A DNA stretch of 64,000 bases from Leucocoprinus leucothites. Lineage: Eukaryota; Basidiomycota; Agaricomycetes; Agaricales; Agaricaceae. Below the pieces are notes generated by a model. The model was not told the DNA's origin and ran no database searches. It worked only from the letters and a program-made list of their open reading frames with translations. How positions within the stretch are numbered: the first letter of the stretch is position 1; every line of letters starts with the position of its first letter. The position numbers were made by a program, and so were the translations under genes. The stretch lies in the NCBI GenBank assembly GCA_013368445.1, contig JAACJO010000023.1:310001-374000 (forward strand), in the 5' to 3' direction. Below are positions 35,992 to 48,851 of this stretch, piece after piece.

Positions 35992-36487
35992 AAACGATTA
36001 ATTTAGTGAAATCATCTCGGGTCGATCGCTGGAATCTTGCTCGAAACGTCTTCAGTGGGTCTATAGGTCTTGCTGTCCATCATGTTGGGCGACCTAGTCC
36101 GGGTATGTAGTACGCAGAGGCCGTTGGCACAGCACAATTCGGTCGGAAGTCTCATATCTAACTTTGTTCACCTCCCTTCCCACTCTGCCCGTGGAAAGGA
36201 AGCCATTGACCCAGAATGTACAGAGAACGGGGCCAACGGTTGATTGTGCTATGAGTACTGACCAGCATGATTGCAACCCGATGGCATCGTAACTGAACTC
36301 GCGAAAAAAGTTGTCTCATCGTCTTCCACGAGTGCTCTGAGATCGAAGGTTGCATCGGGCAGTTGAAGAAACCACATTCACGGGCGAAAACACCACCATG
36401 CTCGTAATTCAGATCTGGTCCTTCCATCTAACTCTTCAAGCAATGCGCTATTCATGAACACTGATTAAGCTTCTAGCCTCTAAGATA
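35992..36487. other. convergent intergenic stretch
   Basis: About 500 bp of 3' flanks of two convergent genes. Nothing else is seen. Confidence 0.5.
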
Positions 36488-38380
36488 TTAGCGCTGGTCA
36501 TTGCGTTCATATTCAACAGGAATGTCCGCTATAGCACCCTTGACCCCTTTCCAGTCATCAAGCGACCCATTGGCAGTCGGGTGTTTTTCTGGTGCCACGT
36601 TCTGGCCAACTGCTTCGCCTATACCCAGTTCTCCCCTCAAACCTTCGTAGAACTCCGGCGTCATTCCAGCCGTTTCTCGTGCCTCTACGTTGAAGGGACC
36701 TTTAACTTCACCCCTCCACCCTCGCCTGACCTCCTCCCTAAAAGCCCTGACCACACCACCATCTTCGCGAATAATTCCTTGTTGTTCGCATATCCACATA
36801 AACCATCTGTGTCCGGCTGTGACATGTGTAACTTCGTCCGCATGGATAATTTCCATGACCTCCACCGTTTCTTTATCCCCTGCACGGCGGAAGCGTTCGA
36901 TTGTCCCTGGGTTGACGTCGAGCCCTCTTGCTTCATGAACTAGATGAATGATTGCGAGGCGAGCACGAAGCGAATGTGCCGTCGTTGTAGCGGAGTCCCA
37001 GAGAGACGCATGTACTGGCATGCTTCCATATGGTGTGGCGGGGGAGGTAGCACTCAACCGGGATGTGAGGAGAGAGCTGATGATCAGACAGATTTAGCTG
37101 GCATTAACAGAGGCAAGGGGTTACGCACAAATGCTTGGCTTCGTCGAGCGCCATCTTTGAAAAATCGTGAAAGAAGGCCGGTGGTATGTTAGGATACAGT
37201 GGTCCAAACCGGGCCATGATGTCCCATCTGTAACAATCGCTTTTAGTGAATATCTACTAATGTGCTTGCGGTCTACAAACACTCACGCCAAATCTATCCT
37301 ATTTTGTATGACTTTAAATTTGGATTAAAGGCATTATTCAAGAGATCAACTCACGCCCACTGCTCAATATTGGCTAAAGCATGTAGCATGACGGCCCGGT
37401 TCTTCCTATTTTTCACTTTCGCAGGATCAGTTTTCAAATTACGCGTCCATGATGCATCACGAGAAGGCACATCCGGAGGATGGGGAGCGTGGGATGACTT
37501 GTGTCCTATAGAGCTGAGTTTGCCTGTTCTGAAGAGATGTACAGCGTGCTTTGTCCGTTCAACCTTCGTGGATTGACTTTAGCAAAGATTCAATGAAGAT
37601 GGTTGCGGTGCTTTAGCGTACCTTCAAAGTAGGATTAGGCGTATTGAGTATCAAAACCGCCCATTGCAACAGAGTTTTTGGTGGATCGTCAAGAGGCACC
37701 ACAGGCTCTTCATCGTCATGCGAGGTTCGCTCCTCTCGACTTTCGCTATCTTCGTCATAATTGCTCGGGGATGAAGCAGGGGGTGGATCAGCAAATTCTG
37801 TTCACATGGACAATCGGTTAGTAAGCATCATGTCCGAGCAATAACGGTGATAGTAGCACACCTTCAGAGACTGAACGAAGTTCTACTAATCGCCATCCGG
37901 ATCCTTCCTCGGGGGCCTCAATTGACACCACTTCCACACCTTCGGAGTTCGGGTTCACGTGTACAGCAAAAGTGCAAGCTTTCAGTCCAGTTTCGCTCTT
38001 CCCCGTGCGCAAATCGAAATCATATCTAACCAGGATTTATTAGGCCACCGGAGACTTTATAACAGCGGATATCCAGCTCACCTGTGCCAAGGGCAGACAG
38101 CTACCACGCTATCATCGCATTCCTCTATTTCTGCATGGGACATATCAGCCCCTAGATGTGGGCAGCTTGCTTCCATGGCATAGAGTTGTCTTGAGTTGCA
38201 GTTCAATCGGTAGGATGGATCAGATTCTTTGACTATTCCATCGGAATGTGTCTCTTCTCCTCCATGGCCATCGTCATTTGCCGCGTCATTCTCCACCGTG
38301 GACAATCTGAAGAGAATGAGAGAACGATAGTGCCCTTCACGCGATCGCAACGTGAGCAAGAAACGGAAATGGCTGAGCAA
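36488..38380 (-). CDS. Rieske [2Fe-2S] - DUF455 (ferritin-like diiron) fusion protein
   Basis: The N-terminal part has the Rieske cluster ligands CPHLGADMSH and CPWHRYDFDLRTG. A linker rich in Ser, Asp and Pro follows, then a DUF455 domain with the spaced carboxylate and His residues of a four-helix diiron site: IEQWAIDLAWD, DEAKHFSLL (ExxH), HLVHEARGLD and ADEVTHVTAGHRW (ExxH). Exons join in phase, including a 12-nt microexon at 37298-37287 coding within AIDLA. The C-terminal exon ends at 36488. The 5' end is uncertain: the frame is open to 38482 but has no ATG, and the nearest upstream ATG (38487) is in another frame, so a further intron is likely. Rieske domains pass electrons to oxygenase centres and DUF455 relates to MiaE-type diiron proteins, so the fusion suggests a self-contained redox enzyme. 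The substrate is unknown. Confidence 0.87.
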
Positions 38381-38845
38381 CTGCCGAAAAGGTGCAATTC
38401 TAGTGATTGAAGAGGATAGATTATGATTAATTCCGCCAGCCGAATTTAGGAGCGCGTGGTAGGGACGAACTCAAGTAGTTCAACCATAGTGGTTGGATGT
38501 AGTAATGGTTCGAGCAAGAGGGGTGGTGTAGAGATCTGATGTACTTTATGTCATGGCCTAACCTGATTTAGGTATGATGAACACGACCAGTGTCCACCCA
38601 AAGGCTCTGTACTAAATTGGGCTTGGGCACTGGAAGTAGCGATATCTCGAAACAACCGGGCGCAGGCTGGTGTAGAGTACGAACAGGTATCTTTTCTTCT
38701 ATTATACACAAGCAAATATTAAAAGCAAATTACATATAAACCACAAATAGACCATTTGTACGATACACATTGACAATAGCTAAGACAGATATAATCCAGA
38801 AGAAAGTCTTCGGATAGACGACACATCGTTAACTAGGTTGCTCTC

Positions 38846-41800
38846 TTATGGCATCGGCACCTGAACTGCCTGGTAAGCGTTGAATCCTGGGTGCAAGGCA
38901 TGTGGCATGGCTATGTTTTGATGGTGCATAGCAGGATGATAAGATGGCGGAGGTTGCGGTGCTTGTTGTCCCATGACATGAGGAGGAGATGGCGAGGGAT
39001 CAGGCGACCAAGAGAAACTGACAACAAGTCATGAGTATTCGCGACGTCAACCAGCAGATAATAGCTCACCCAGGCATCATCATGTTCTGCCACCATGAAG
39101 GGTTCTTGATAGCTTGCATGGTTGCAAGCATTTCCTCATCTGCAGAATAGCCCACATCCATAACGGCGAGCTCCATATCTGATCCAAAGTGGATATGCCC
39201 AGCGCCCACATCGTAGGTAGCCTCCTGGCGATAGATCGGGGTTTGGATGGTTTGTGACTGTTGGACACCATTCGCGCTGTAGCCGAGGTCCTGATTGGGC
39301 TGCGTGGAGGATTGGGGTTGCTGGGCGACAGAGAAAGTTGTCATCGAGCCAGCAGGAATTGTATGTCCATTGCCGTTCTGCTGTTGACTCGGGGGATTGG
39401 GGTGAAGACGACCAACTGTCGCTCCATCTCGGCGGTGACGAGACAGGAGACCAGCCAAAAACCTAGCGTACAGTTTAGGGGTGTGCCTATCGTCTATCGC
39501 GATCTTGGGCGAACTGAGTGTCTGAATCAAACGCCCAATCAACTCGAAGATGCTACTCTCCTGTTCCTTGCTGAGAAGCGTAGCAAATTCGGGTCTTAGG
39601 AGCTGATCACCAGAATTAGCCGTATGATAGATAGAGTTCAACAAGATGCATACCTTGAGAAGGAACGCTGACGCAAAGGAAGCGAAGACGAAATGACCTG
39701 TGGAATGACTCAACTCAGATGGACGATAGTGATGCATAAGGTAACCGGCCTACCATCAGGAGCGTAACGCATGTAACCACTTGGAGCCAGCCCATCGATC
39801 ATGTTTTTGATAACGGATTTGGCAGCTTCCAAGCACTAAGGGACTGTTAGTATTTGACCAAGGACGCATGCTATGGGGAGTACCTTGGTGAAGAACACCT
39901 GATCGCTCCGCTCAATACCACGTTGGAAGGCTTGTTGGAACCCAAAGGAGAACATGACGAGCCGGGAATAGCTAACATAGCTGCATTTCATGAATGAAGT
40001 CAGTAAAAGATCTGAGGCGCGGTGCTTCCAAGAAAGCTTACAATGGCAAGAGAGAACACCGGAAAATACAACTAGCATCTGAATACACGTCAGAGGGCAC
40101 TTGAAGACAAAGATCTCAAGATAAACATACTATTAGGGTCCGAGCTTTCCTCAAAACGCTTCAACCACTCATTATGGTATTGCGTCAGAAACTCATCATG
40201 CTTCATCGTTATCTTTCGGAAATCTACATTCTGTAACAGATTTAGCACACATTCACGACAGCAACCTGTTTGCTACATGCCTTGTTCAGGCCACTCGGAG
40301 CTGAAGGATCGCTGAAAATCTCATCGTGGAACCTGGCGACGATCTGAAGGAGCGCTGAGTAAGCACAGAGATGGACATCATGCTGCAATAAATCAGAATT
40401 ACAGGAATTGGAACCGAGAATGGAAGACCTACTGAAAGGTTGTATGGTGATTTCTTGTACCATCCCCGCGCGTTGCGAACGATACTAGACAGGGGGTCAG
40501 TTTTCCGCCGAAAAAAAGACCGGTGTAGGCTTACTAGTCTTCCTTAATTGTCGAGGGTTTCCCAAACTGAGTTGCCGTTGAGCGGTCCAGGTTGTAGCAG
40601 ATCATCCAGACCCTGGCACGATTGAGCGCTTCACGCTCCTCTTTCTCGTCTTTTGCCTTAGTTGTTGAAGCCTGGTGAAGGTTGAGATCCGTCGCGATGC
40701 TGGAGGGGATGATTCAGACCCTTGAAAGTGACATCAACAGACAAACATACCGAATAGCGAGTCCTGTGTACAGCCAACTACGGTCTTCTTCCCATCTTTT
40801 TGCCGGCACGGCATAAATGCTCATGAGGATGTACGCTTGGCATAACTCCACGGACTTCCAGCCATCGATCAAAGCATTTGCAGCCGAATGCTTGGCAAAG
40901 TGCATTGCAATTGGATATATCTCTGATTTTTCCACGTAATACCTTGAAGAGATCGCACAGACTGATGGATAATCAGAGGAGGGGAAAGAATTGACGCGTT
41001 TTGATGAATACTCACCAACTGTGAACAAGAAGGGACATCTGGCGAAAGTCGAAGCCGGAGTATGTAGGACAGGATCGAGTAAAGAGATGAAGGGCTGCCA
41101 ATGACCGATCAGTGATTATTCCACGGATCGGGGAACGTACTCACATTGACATATTTATAGAATCTACATCGTAACCGAATATCCGATCAGGTTCAAAGAT
41201 AACAGAGAAAACACCGAGAAGTACATACATGTCAAAAAGGTTTTGAACATCATCTGGGTCGACCAATCCATGCACCAGAATCTCAGGCGGACTGTGTTGC
41301 TCTATGAGCATAGCTCTGCGATTCAGATCAAAGGCAGGGCCTGAGATATGGTATTAGCAGCCGGTCGTGTCACGAGGGCAGAGAAGAAAGAACCTGGCAT
41401 GAAGTATGTTTCATTTGCTACCCCCTGAAGGCAGGACATGTCAGCTGGATCTTTGAGAAGTGATCGTCGGAACATAGACATACAACATTATCGTCGTTCA
41501 GATCTTCATCGCTGATGTTCAAGTCTTTTCCTCTATCCTTCTTGCACTTGACATGATTGCTATTGATGCTCATGTTAGCGATTAGACCCAATGGAACATG
41601 TGCATCGGGAAGGGAGTTTTGTATCTTCTCTGCTTCACTAGAATTCCCATCACCCTCTTGCTCATCGTCATCGGGGGTCACGAATTCAATGCCAGGTGTG
41701 TCAGACTCCCCGTCAGATTCCGCGTCCGCTTTGTTTTGGAGTTCAGTAAACATTTCCGGACCTGCTGGGGTACCGGCGTCACGGACACTCGACTGAAGGC

Positions 41801-44800
41801 GGTCTAGCCAAGCCAAAACGTTGTGCTTGCCCTGGTCGGAAGGGGAGGTTGCCATACGGTACGAGGCAATGGATAGTGGAGTAGCAAGATACGGGTTATG
41901 AAGCTGAAGTATATAAGCATATGCGGGGATGACTTTTTTGCACAATACGTACCTGTTTGAGGAGAGATTCGATAATCGCATCCTTCTGTCTGATTTGTGC
42001 CAAAAGATATTCGCGTTTACTGAAACCAGTGTCCGAACGTAAGTGAGAGTCCGGCAAAGGTGGTACAAAGGACGAAGAAGAAGGCGAGGAAGAGGATGAT
42101 GATGTAGAGGAACTTGAAGAAGATGAAGAAAGGGATGAAGACGAAGATGATCTATGAAGGCGAGGCATCTCTCGCAAGGATGGGGGACAATGAAGAAATG
42201 CTGGAATGAGTGTCCTTAAGACAGTTGGGATAGAGTGCCCGAAAACGAATACCGGGAGTGGATCCGCAGTATACGGGGAGTCAATCATAGGATGCAGTAC
42301 CCAATAGCCGACAAGTCGACAAAGTGGAAAAAGGAAAATTTCCTCAGAACGTGTGACTGATTTCCACTCACTTTGGTGCGGTTCTCGGCTTACGACCTTC
42401 GACAATACACACGTGCCCACCGGCTTTACACCTACTGCAAGTATCGTCATTCTTGGGAAAATCGCACTTCATCTGTTGTCCGGGTTAGTATGACGTCTAT
42501 GTTTTCTAGTCAAGTGTGGAAGCCCTGTCGAAAAAAGTGTGCTGCGGGACATCAACGACATCCACAGTCAAATGTTGGCTCCGTCGGAACATGAATATGA
42601 AAGAAACCGTGGCAGACTCCGAGGTCAAATGTCAAAATTAAGGGCGGGTGGAGGGCACCATCCGTTCCGAAAGGGTGTCACATCAAACATGAATCATAAC
42701 AGAAGGGTAGGGCAGGAATCTGCTGCGGACACTTCGTGGAGCCGTTAATCAAGGCAAGATTACGAACCTTCAACTTTTTGCAATGTTTGCAAGCGCCAGG
42801 TCTTTAGCGTCCAAAACCCGACATAAACATCATATTTATGGAGAACAATCCGGTCCAGCCAACGAGAGAGCGGTCCAGAGGTGATAGATTAAAGATGGGG
42901 CAGGTTGGAGTTCACAAAATTTGAGGCGCAGCAGAATTCGTGTCCGGGAGGGATTGACACCGGACAGGCGGATGAGTCGGAGAGGCAGTGCCAGTGTATT
43001 CCGGGATGACCCAGAGCCGAATAGACGGAACAGCCCACAAAGAAACGGTCATTAGAGACCATAAGGAGCATCGCGAAGTTGATGGGTTGTGAAGAAAGGG
43101 ATGAGTTAGGTATCAGAAGAGAAACCGAGGGCAGGGGAGATGATTTGTTGATGAAGATGTCCAAATATGTGCAAATAGATCAACGGATCATGGAGTTCGG
43201 AAGACGTCCGATCGCATGAAGGGTAATAATTCGCCGACGCCAGATAAACGTAGGCGAAGTATACGGTTCAATTGGCCGGTTCATTGGATATGAGTTGACG
43301 CGGATGATGCACCGGTGGGGAGAAAGGGAGGCGGCGTTAAGATGACAAGCATTCAATCCTGTTAGAACAAAAGCCGCAGCATTGACAGGAGAGAAAATCA
43401 CATACGGTCTTTGTCCTTTGTCCACCTTTCCAACAGCATTTACAACATCCAGACCTCCCAAACCAACTCCAATCCCCCTGTAAATCCTTCGCCATCCTCC
43501 CCATCGCTTTCTCCTTCAGTATCTCCTTCTCCAGCAACAAAGTTCCCCTCGTAATCACGCTTCCGGCGCTTGCTTGAATTTGCACCAGTTGGTGACGGCG
43601 CATGAGGGAAAGCATTAGTGTGCTTTGTTGGTCGCTTAGATGGCCCTGATGCCGTGGCGAGTTTTTGGGAACTTCGGGCAGCCTGAGAACCATTAGCGCC
43701 AGATCCACTCGCATTTGCCCGTGGGGCTGGTCTCCCGTTGGTGTGCGGCTGGTCGGCTCGCACCGTTGACGTTGGCGAATTGGAGCTAGAAGGCTGAGAC
43801 TTCGGCTGATAAAGCTGAATGTTAAGCTGGTTCGTGGTATAAGGGCTGTTTGACCCCGACTGAGGCTGCTTTCGTGTACTTAATTCCCTGGAGTTATTCC
43901 CCGGCTCCTGAGAATATGACTGGGCGGCTGATGGGCGCTGGTGTGCCGAAGGAGAGCCACCTTGTGTTTGATGGTATTGTTGTGAAGGAGGCTGGTGCTG
44001 GTGTTGAGATGACGGCGAGGTCCGCTGGTGCGGGGCCTGTGGGGGAGCTGCGTGCTGGGGTTGCCCCTGAAATTCAGGTGGAATCTGCCGTTGATTTGAC
44101 CGAGGCATCGCCTGATTTTTCTGCATCGTGGTACTCTGCGTCTGCTGTTGCGTCTGGTAGACCTGCTGTTGACTCGCCGAGTGGACCTGTGGGTCTGGTG
44201 TGTTTGTGTATGAGTGCAAGGCGGAATCAGGGGTCGAATGCTGATAGACTTGACCCGTATCGGGTGTAGACCCCGGCGTCGCTGTAACAGGCCCAGTCGT
44301 TGCATTTAGTAGTTCCGAGGTGTAACGCGAGTTATCCGGTGTGTTGTGTTGTGTCTGCTGTTGATACTGGCTTGCGGTGGGAGTTACAGTATTGGGAATG
44401 AGCTCGGGGTATGCCGCAGGGGGGTAATTTTGCATGAAATTTGTGTAGGGGCTTATGCCTCGATACTGCTGCTCACTGTAGCTGTTAACCCACTGCTGAT
44501 ATGGCTGACCATCGTCGTCAACCTGTTGTAGCGAAGTCTCCGGGTCAAAAAAGGTCGACGTCGAACCAATCATGGTGGACGAGGCAGAGGGTCCCGCACT
44601 GGAGTGATGAGGGAGAGACGAGCTCGAGAGGACTTGAGTAGCGTAGTCAAACCAGTTATGTGAGTCGAGGGAAGATGAGTGGGCTTGAACACCCTGACCT
44701 GTATCTCAACGGTCAGTCAAATCGTTGCTCCAGAAGAATCCGAGCACGTACTTAAAGGAGTGGACCCCAGCTGCTGGCGGGACTGAGTGGCTTCGTGTTG

Positions 44801-44872
44801 AGCATTAGGATTTTGAGAGCTCAAGGAGTTGCTTGCGCCGGAGGCATTGGCTCCTGGACCTGATGAGTGCAT
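38846..44872 (-). CDS. Zn(II)2Cys6 transcription factor with fungal-specific middle domain
   Basis: A 6-kb, many-exon gene. Exon 1 starts at ATG 44872 and joins across an A|GTACGT donor to a long exon rich in Gln, Ser and Pro (about 44700-43440, QQQ and SS runs). The zinc cluster is split by introns: GACKHCKKLK (about 42775-42745), then MKCDFPKNDDTCSRCKAGGH (about 42470-42410), giving the Cys spacing of a Gal4-type binuclear cluster. A conserved basic-helical segment follows (KREYLLAQIRQKDAII, from 42019), then acidic linkers and a helical fungal_trans-like region (about 41450-39600). The C-terminal tail ends in AYQAVQVPMP and TAA at 38846. The intron 42371-42020 is unusually long and TC-rich. 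Exon borders in the middle are not all resolved. It is presumably a nuclear regulator; no target can be inferred, and it is not confined to a cluster. Confidence 0.85.
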
Positions 44873-47475
44873 GGTTACGAAGGGGGTCACAGTCTAGGAA
44901 TAAGAATAAGTATAACAGGCGGTCAGAGAGCCTCTCAGGTGTCGAAATACATCGAAGCATACCGATGTGGCGAAGAGCAGTGATCTCGGAGGATGGTTAA
45001 TGCCGATGAGTAGGGAGAGTGACAAGGGAACGTACTGACTTTCTCTCACTTGTCAGTATACTAAGCCGGCGCCTTTATGAGGCAGGTTCCTATCCGTCTC
45101 TTACTTATAAAGTCAAAATTGGGTCAGAATCCCATTGAGCCGACCTTGGTGGGATGCCGTTTTTGGCCAACTACGTACTAAATCCTGATCCTGATCCAAT
45201 CAGACTGAACCCCTCACAAACACCCGCCCTTCGTTTGATCTCAACCCAGATTCGTAGATGCCTGAGACTCGAGAAACTCGTAGCCTTCTCGTCGTCTCCA
45301 AGCTCTTCGAGAATGTGACATGGTGAGTCGACGATTCGCTCGTGATAATGATGATGATCAGAAGTGAGTCGGCACCTGCCCGATCCGCCGAGCACTAATC
45401 CCGACCCTGGTCCAGGGTCCTTGATCCACAAATCACATTCACATCAGAACAGAAAAAGGTGGCCTAATGACAAACAATACTTACCAAAGACTGAAAACAA
45501 CGACTTCAGATGTCTTGGACCTTCGCTCCCGGACCTATTTTATGACAGTCTTCTAGCGCGTTGGACCAGATGGGTGTGCCAATACTATGCTTCCCTCTCC
45601 CATTGCATCAAAATCTGCCCGATTCTCCGAGACCAATCACACATTCGGAAGGTCTTTAGCCTCCCTTGGGAACTCGTTTCGTCAGCCGGAACATGTGGCG
45701 CATCGGGCATTGTGTGTCTCTCATGATCCTTGCACTCAAGAATTTCAACAATAAATCAGGGAGGCTGATACAAGGCATAGGTATCAAGTAATAAGTACAT
45801 GTTTTAAGTTCGAGAAACCGTCGAGCACAATTATCTGTTCAAGAAGCCCTTTTGAGAACAAGGTGCCCCGGGCCCGTGTCCGACTTCCAAGAGCCCCAAC
45901 TTTTTTTATTGATATGATAGAGGGCCGCGTGATTTCGCAAACGACGACGTCCCGTTGATAAATATTTATCATCTTCCCCGTCTTCATCGCACAGAAGGAG
46001 AAAGGGCTCGAAATTAAGTACTGGTATCCCCACACCTCTGAAAACAAATGACGAGCCCGCCAGTGAAGGTGCTCCAGTTTATTTTTGTCCCTGGCTTGTG
46101 ACACACGTTTCTTCTAGCGACTTTTTGTGGAGTTTGAGTCAAATACAGCGAAGTACAATCCTCATCAATCTCCACTACCCGACTACTCCAAATGACTCAT
46201 CCACAGAAAAACAAGTAGAGACAGCAATCAACGATTAATAAAGCATGGGTCCAATGATTCGATTACTTCAACTGATGATCGAGCGCATGAACGAATTGGA
46301 AATGCACGCCTCTCTGGAACCATCACCACAAGTTCAATGCAACAGTATTGGCCTGTCCATTCCGATGATAATCATTCAATCACAGGGAACTCCCGGGCTT
46401 GCGACTGGACTTCTTGGTTATATGGGGGATCGGGGCAAAAGTCATTGGCCATGTAAACGGGGAAAACTTCGCTTCGCGAAGGGCTTGAGGCTAACATATT
46501 CGGCTCAGCACTCTCCCACCACTCGTTCCATCCCTCTGAAGACTGAACTAATTATCACCACTCTTCTGCGTTCTCGATGACATAAAAATGCACAAGCCAC
46601 CCCATGATCATTTCTCACTCAATTATGTGCCCATCAAGCTGCTGCGGTTCTTTGACACGGGACGAAAATATGCCCGGAATCGAATTGAGACTTTCGTTCA
46701 CCTTACGAGCGCAACATACTTCTTACTGCATGTGCCGACAAACATTTGAACAGAGCTAATCCGGATGACCCACTCACACGCTGCCTTGGCCTCGTTTAAC
46801 CCTATTGGGCCCTGCCCCTACTCCCATCTGTCATCAAAAGCCTCATTGATAGGGGCTTCTCGGGCCTTTGTGAGTGCCAATGATCGATGCTGATGTAGTG
46901 ATCCCATCGTCTTGGGCATATGTGTTCCTGTCGTCCAAGTTTGCTTGTATGATACCCGGTACCTAAACGAGTAAAAATTAGCCAGAGGCAAGGATGGTCT
47001 CGATCACACACAAGAGTCCCATGTAATTATCGAGCGGATCATCCCACTACAATGTTTATTATCGTAATACTAGTAGTTAAGAGGGTTCTAGTGGTACGAG
47101 ATAAAGCTTATGTAGGCTTGGGTGTCGCTTGATATGGTTGGCCTGCGCTAGAAGCTAGCCCTTGCATCTTGAGGTAACACTAAGGATCACAGCTCAAGCG
47201 CTCAAGGATAGACCGGGTGAGTAGGTTTTTGATCCCATCTACTCCCGTGGGAATATTGGCCCATCACATCAATGACCGAATTCTGGTGGAGGATGTTTAG
47301 AATCCTCTCCAAGTACTTACTTAGTCTTTTGCGATCTCAGATAAACGACAACAAATACATCCTGGTGAGTCCATCGACATAAAATTACATACACGATTTA
47401 TAATGCTTTTCCCCTAGGTAAATACAATAAATACAGCTGTCATGTCCGTCATCAAAGCCGTGAATAATGCACACT
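44873..47475. other. gene-poor stretch
   Basis: About 2.6 kb. It includes the promoter of the transcription-factor gene and several short frames (for example 46245-46580, which starts with ATG) without domains or spliced extensions. I see no supported gene. Confidence 0.5.
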
Positions 47476-48851
47476 CTAAAATCTCCACGGCCCTCTGGGT
47501 CCCGTCGGTCCTACCAACCTCGAAGACTTAGTCATCAAATCTGTTCTCTGCCTTGAAGACAGCACTGACGAAGGCGCAAGCTTCAATGCCACCTTCACAG
47601 GTGTCTCTGCATTCTCGACTCTAGAGGGTGAAACAACCAGTGTTTCGGGATTACCAAAAAAGAGGGGATTGAATGAAAAGCCCGCATAGGGTGTCGTGTC
47701 GAGTTTTCGAAGGGGTGTGGATTGTCTTTGTGAAACTCGTTTTCTTGTGGTCTTGAAACTGGTGCCGGTGCTATGTCGCTGTCTCCGGAGAGGAGCACCA
47801 AATTTTGTCGGCCAGTCTGATGATTTCCCAACGGAGACACAAGTGGTAGAGGAGACTGTCGACATTCCCTCATCGACTTCCAAGTCTTCCAAATCTTCCT
47901 CATCCACAGACGATGATGAGCCCGAGAACAGAACAGATCCGCGATCGAACGCATCTCCAACCAAGGTCGAGTCTCCGTCATATTCAAGCTCCTGGATTCT
48001 CTCGTGACTGTGGTCGAGCGCCTCGGAAAGTGACTGCTCGAAATCGTTCGAAATCTCCTGTTCCATCAATCTAGCATGCCTCTCCAACTTCAACTGCTCG
48101 TTCTCTCTCGCTAGCCGACGGTATTCCTTCAGCCAGTCACTTTGAATTTCCCTAACCTCTCGCTCATGCTCCTCCTTCATCCCGTGCATAGCCTCCTTGC
48201 CATCCTGAAGCTCCTGCATTAACTCCATCACTAACTCCTCAATCATCGCCTCCTTCCTCACGTCCACCGCCATTTGCTGAGCTGCACGGCTAATGGCGGC
48301 AACCCTGGCGCGCTTGTCCCTCTCTCCTTCCGCAGCAAGCTCCTGTATCTGCCTCTCCAACTGCCATACCCGGTTCTGAAGCAACAAGCGATCACAAAGG
48401 ACTTGAATGCGTTCGAGCACTTCGCCTTCTCGAGGGACCTGATGGAAGCTCGAAGAGCACGAAGTTGGCGCTCTTGTTTCCATACGTGGTTCGCGTACAG
48501 GAGGTGCTCGCAGAACGTTACGAATTCCCCTGAAACGTGCTTCTCGCCAACGCTTTCCTTGAGCTCGAGGATAGGAGAGGTGGTGTGATTAAGGAACGGT
48601 TGGTATGAGAAGTGTGCTTGATGGCGAGAAGGACTGGTCGAGGTTCGGGTTCGACGATGGAGGGATCGTCTCTGAGGTGAGGAAGGGGGAATAGAAGACG
48701 TCCTCCGGGGACGTTGTTGCCAATCACTCGACGCCATCATCCCGACTTCCAGCTCCTTGAGATCGTCGAGAAGTTTCCTAGCACTCAAGGCAAGCTCCTT
48801 CGCACGAGTGCTGGGGGACGCGATCGTGACAGTTTGTGCTGTGCAGGACAT
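47476..48851 (-). CDS. coiled-coil protein of unknown function
   Basis: Two exons (48851-48486 and 48438-47476) join across a 47-nt intron in phase 0, giving 442 residues. Without that intron the two frames conflict, so the splice model is well supported. The N-terminal third is Ser/Arg/Pro-rich (SSIPPSSPQRRS). Residues about 110-265 form a strong coiled coil (LLQNRVWQLERQIQELAAEG, ELVMELMQELQDGKEAM, LARENEQLKLERHARLMEQE). An acidic Asp/Glu/Ser patch follows, then a basic C-terminus ending GPTGPRGPWRF. I do not recognise a family; a cytoskeletal or scaffold role is only a guess from the coiled coil. Confidence 0.75.

Noticed and set aside
41896..42450. Ser-rich open frame (long Ser runs)
   Set aside because: It lies largely in an intron of the transcription-factor gene; the zinc-cluster exon is in a different frame and joins directly to the KREYLLAQ exon.
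48258..48485. Continuation of the first coiled-coil frame beyond its splice donor
   Set aside because: The overlapping second frame carries the coiled-coil heptads, and a 47-nt phase-0 intron explains the switch; this extension is intron and shadow.
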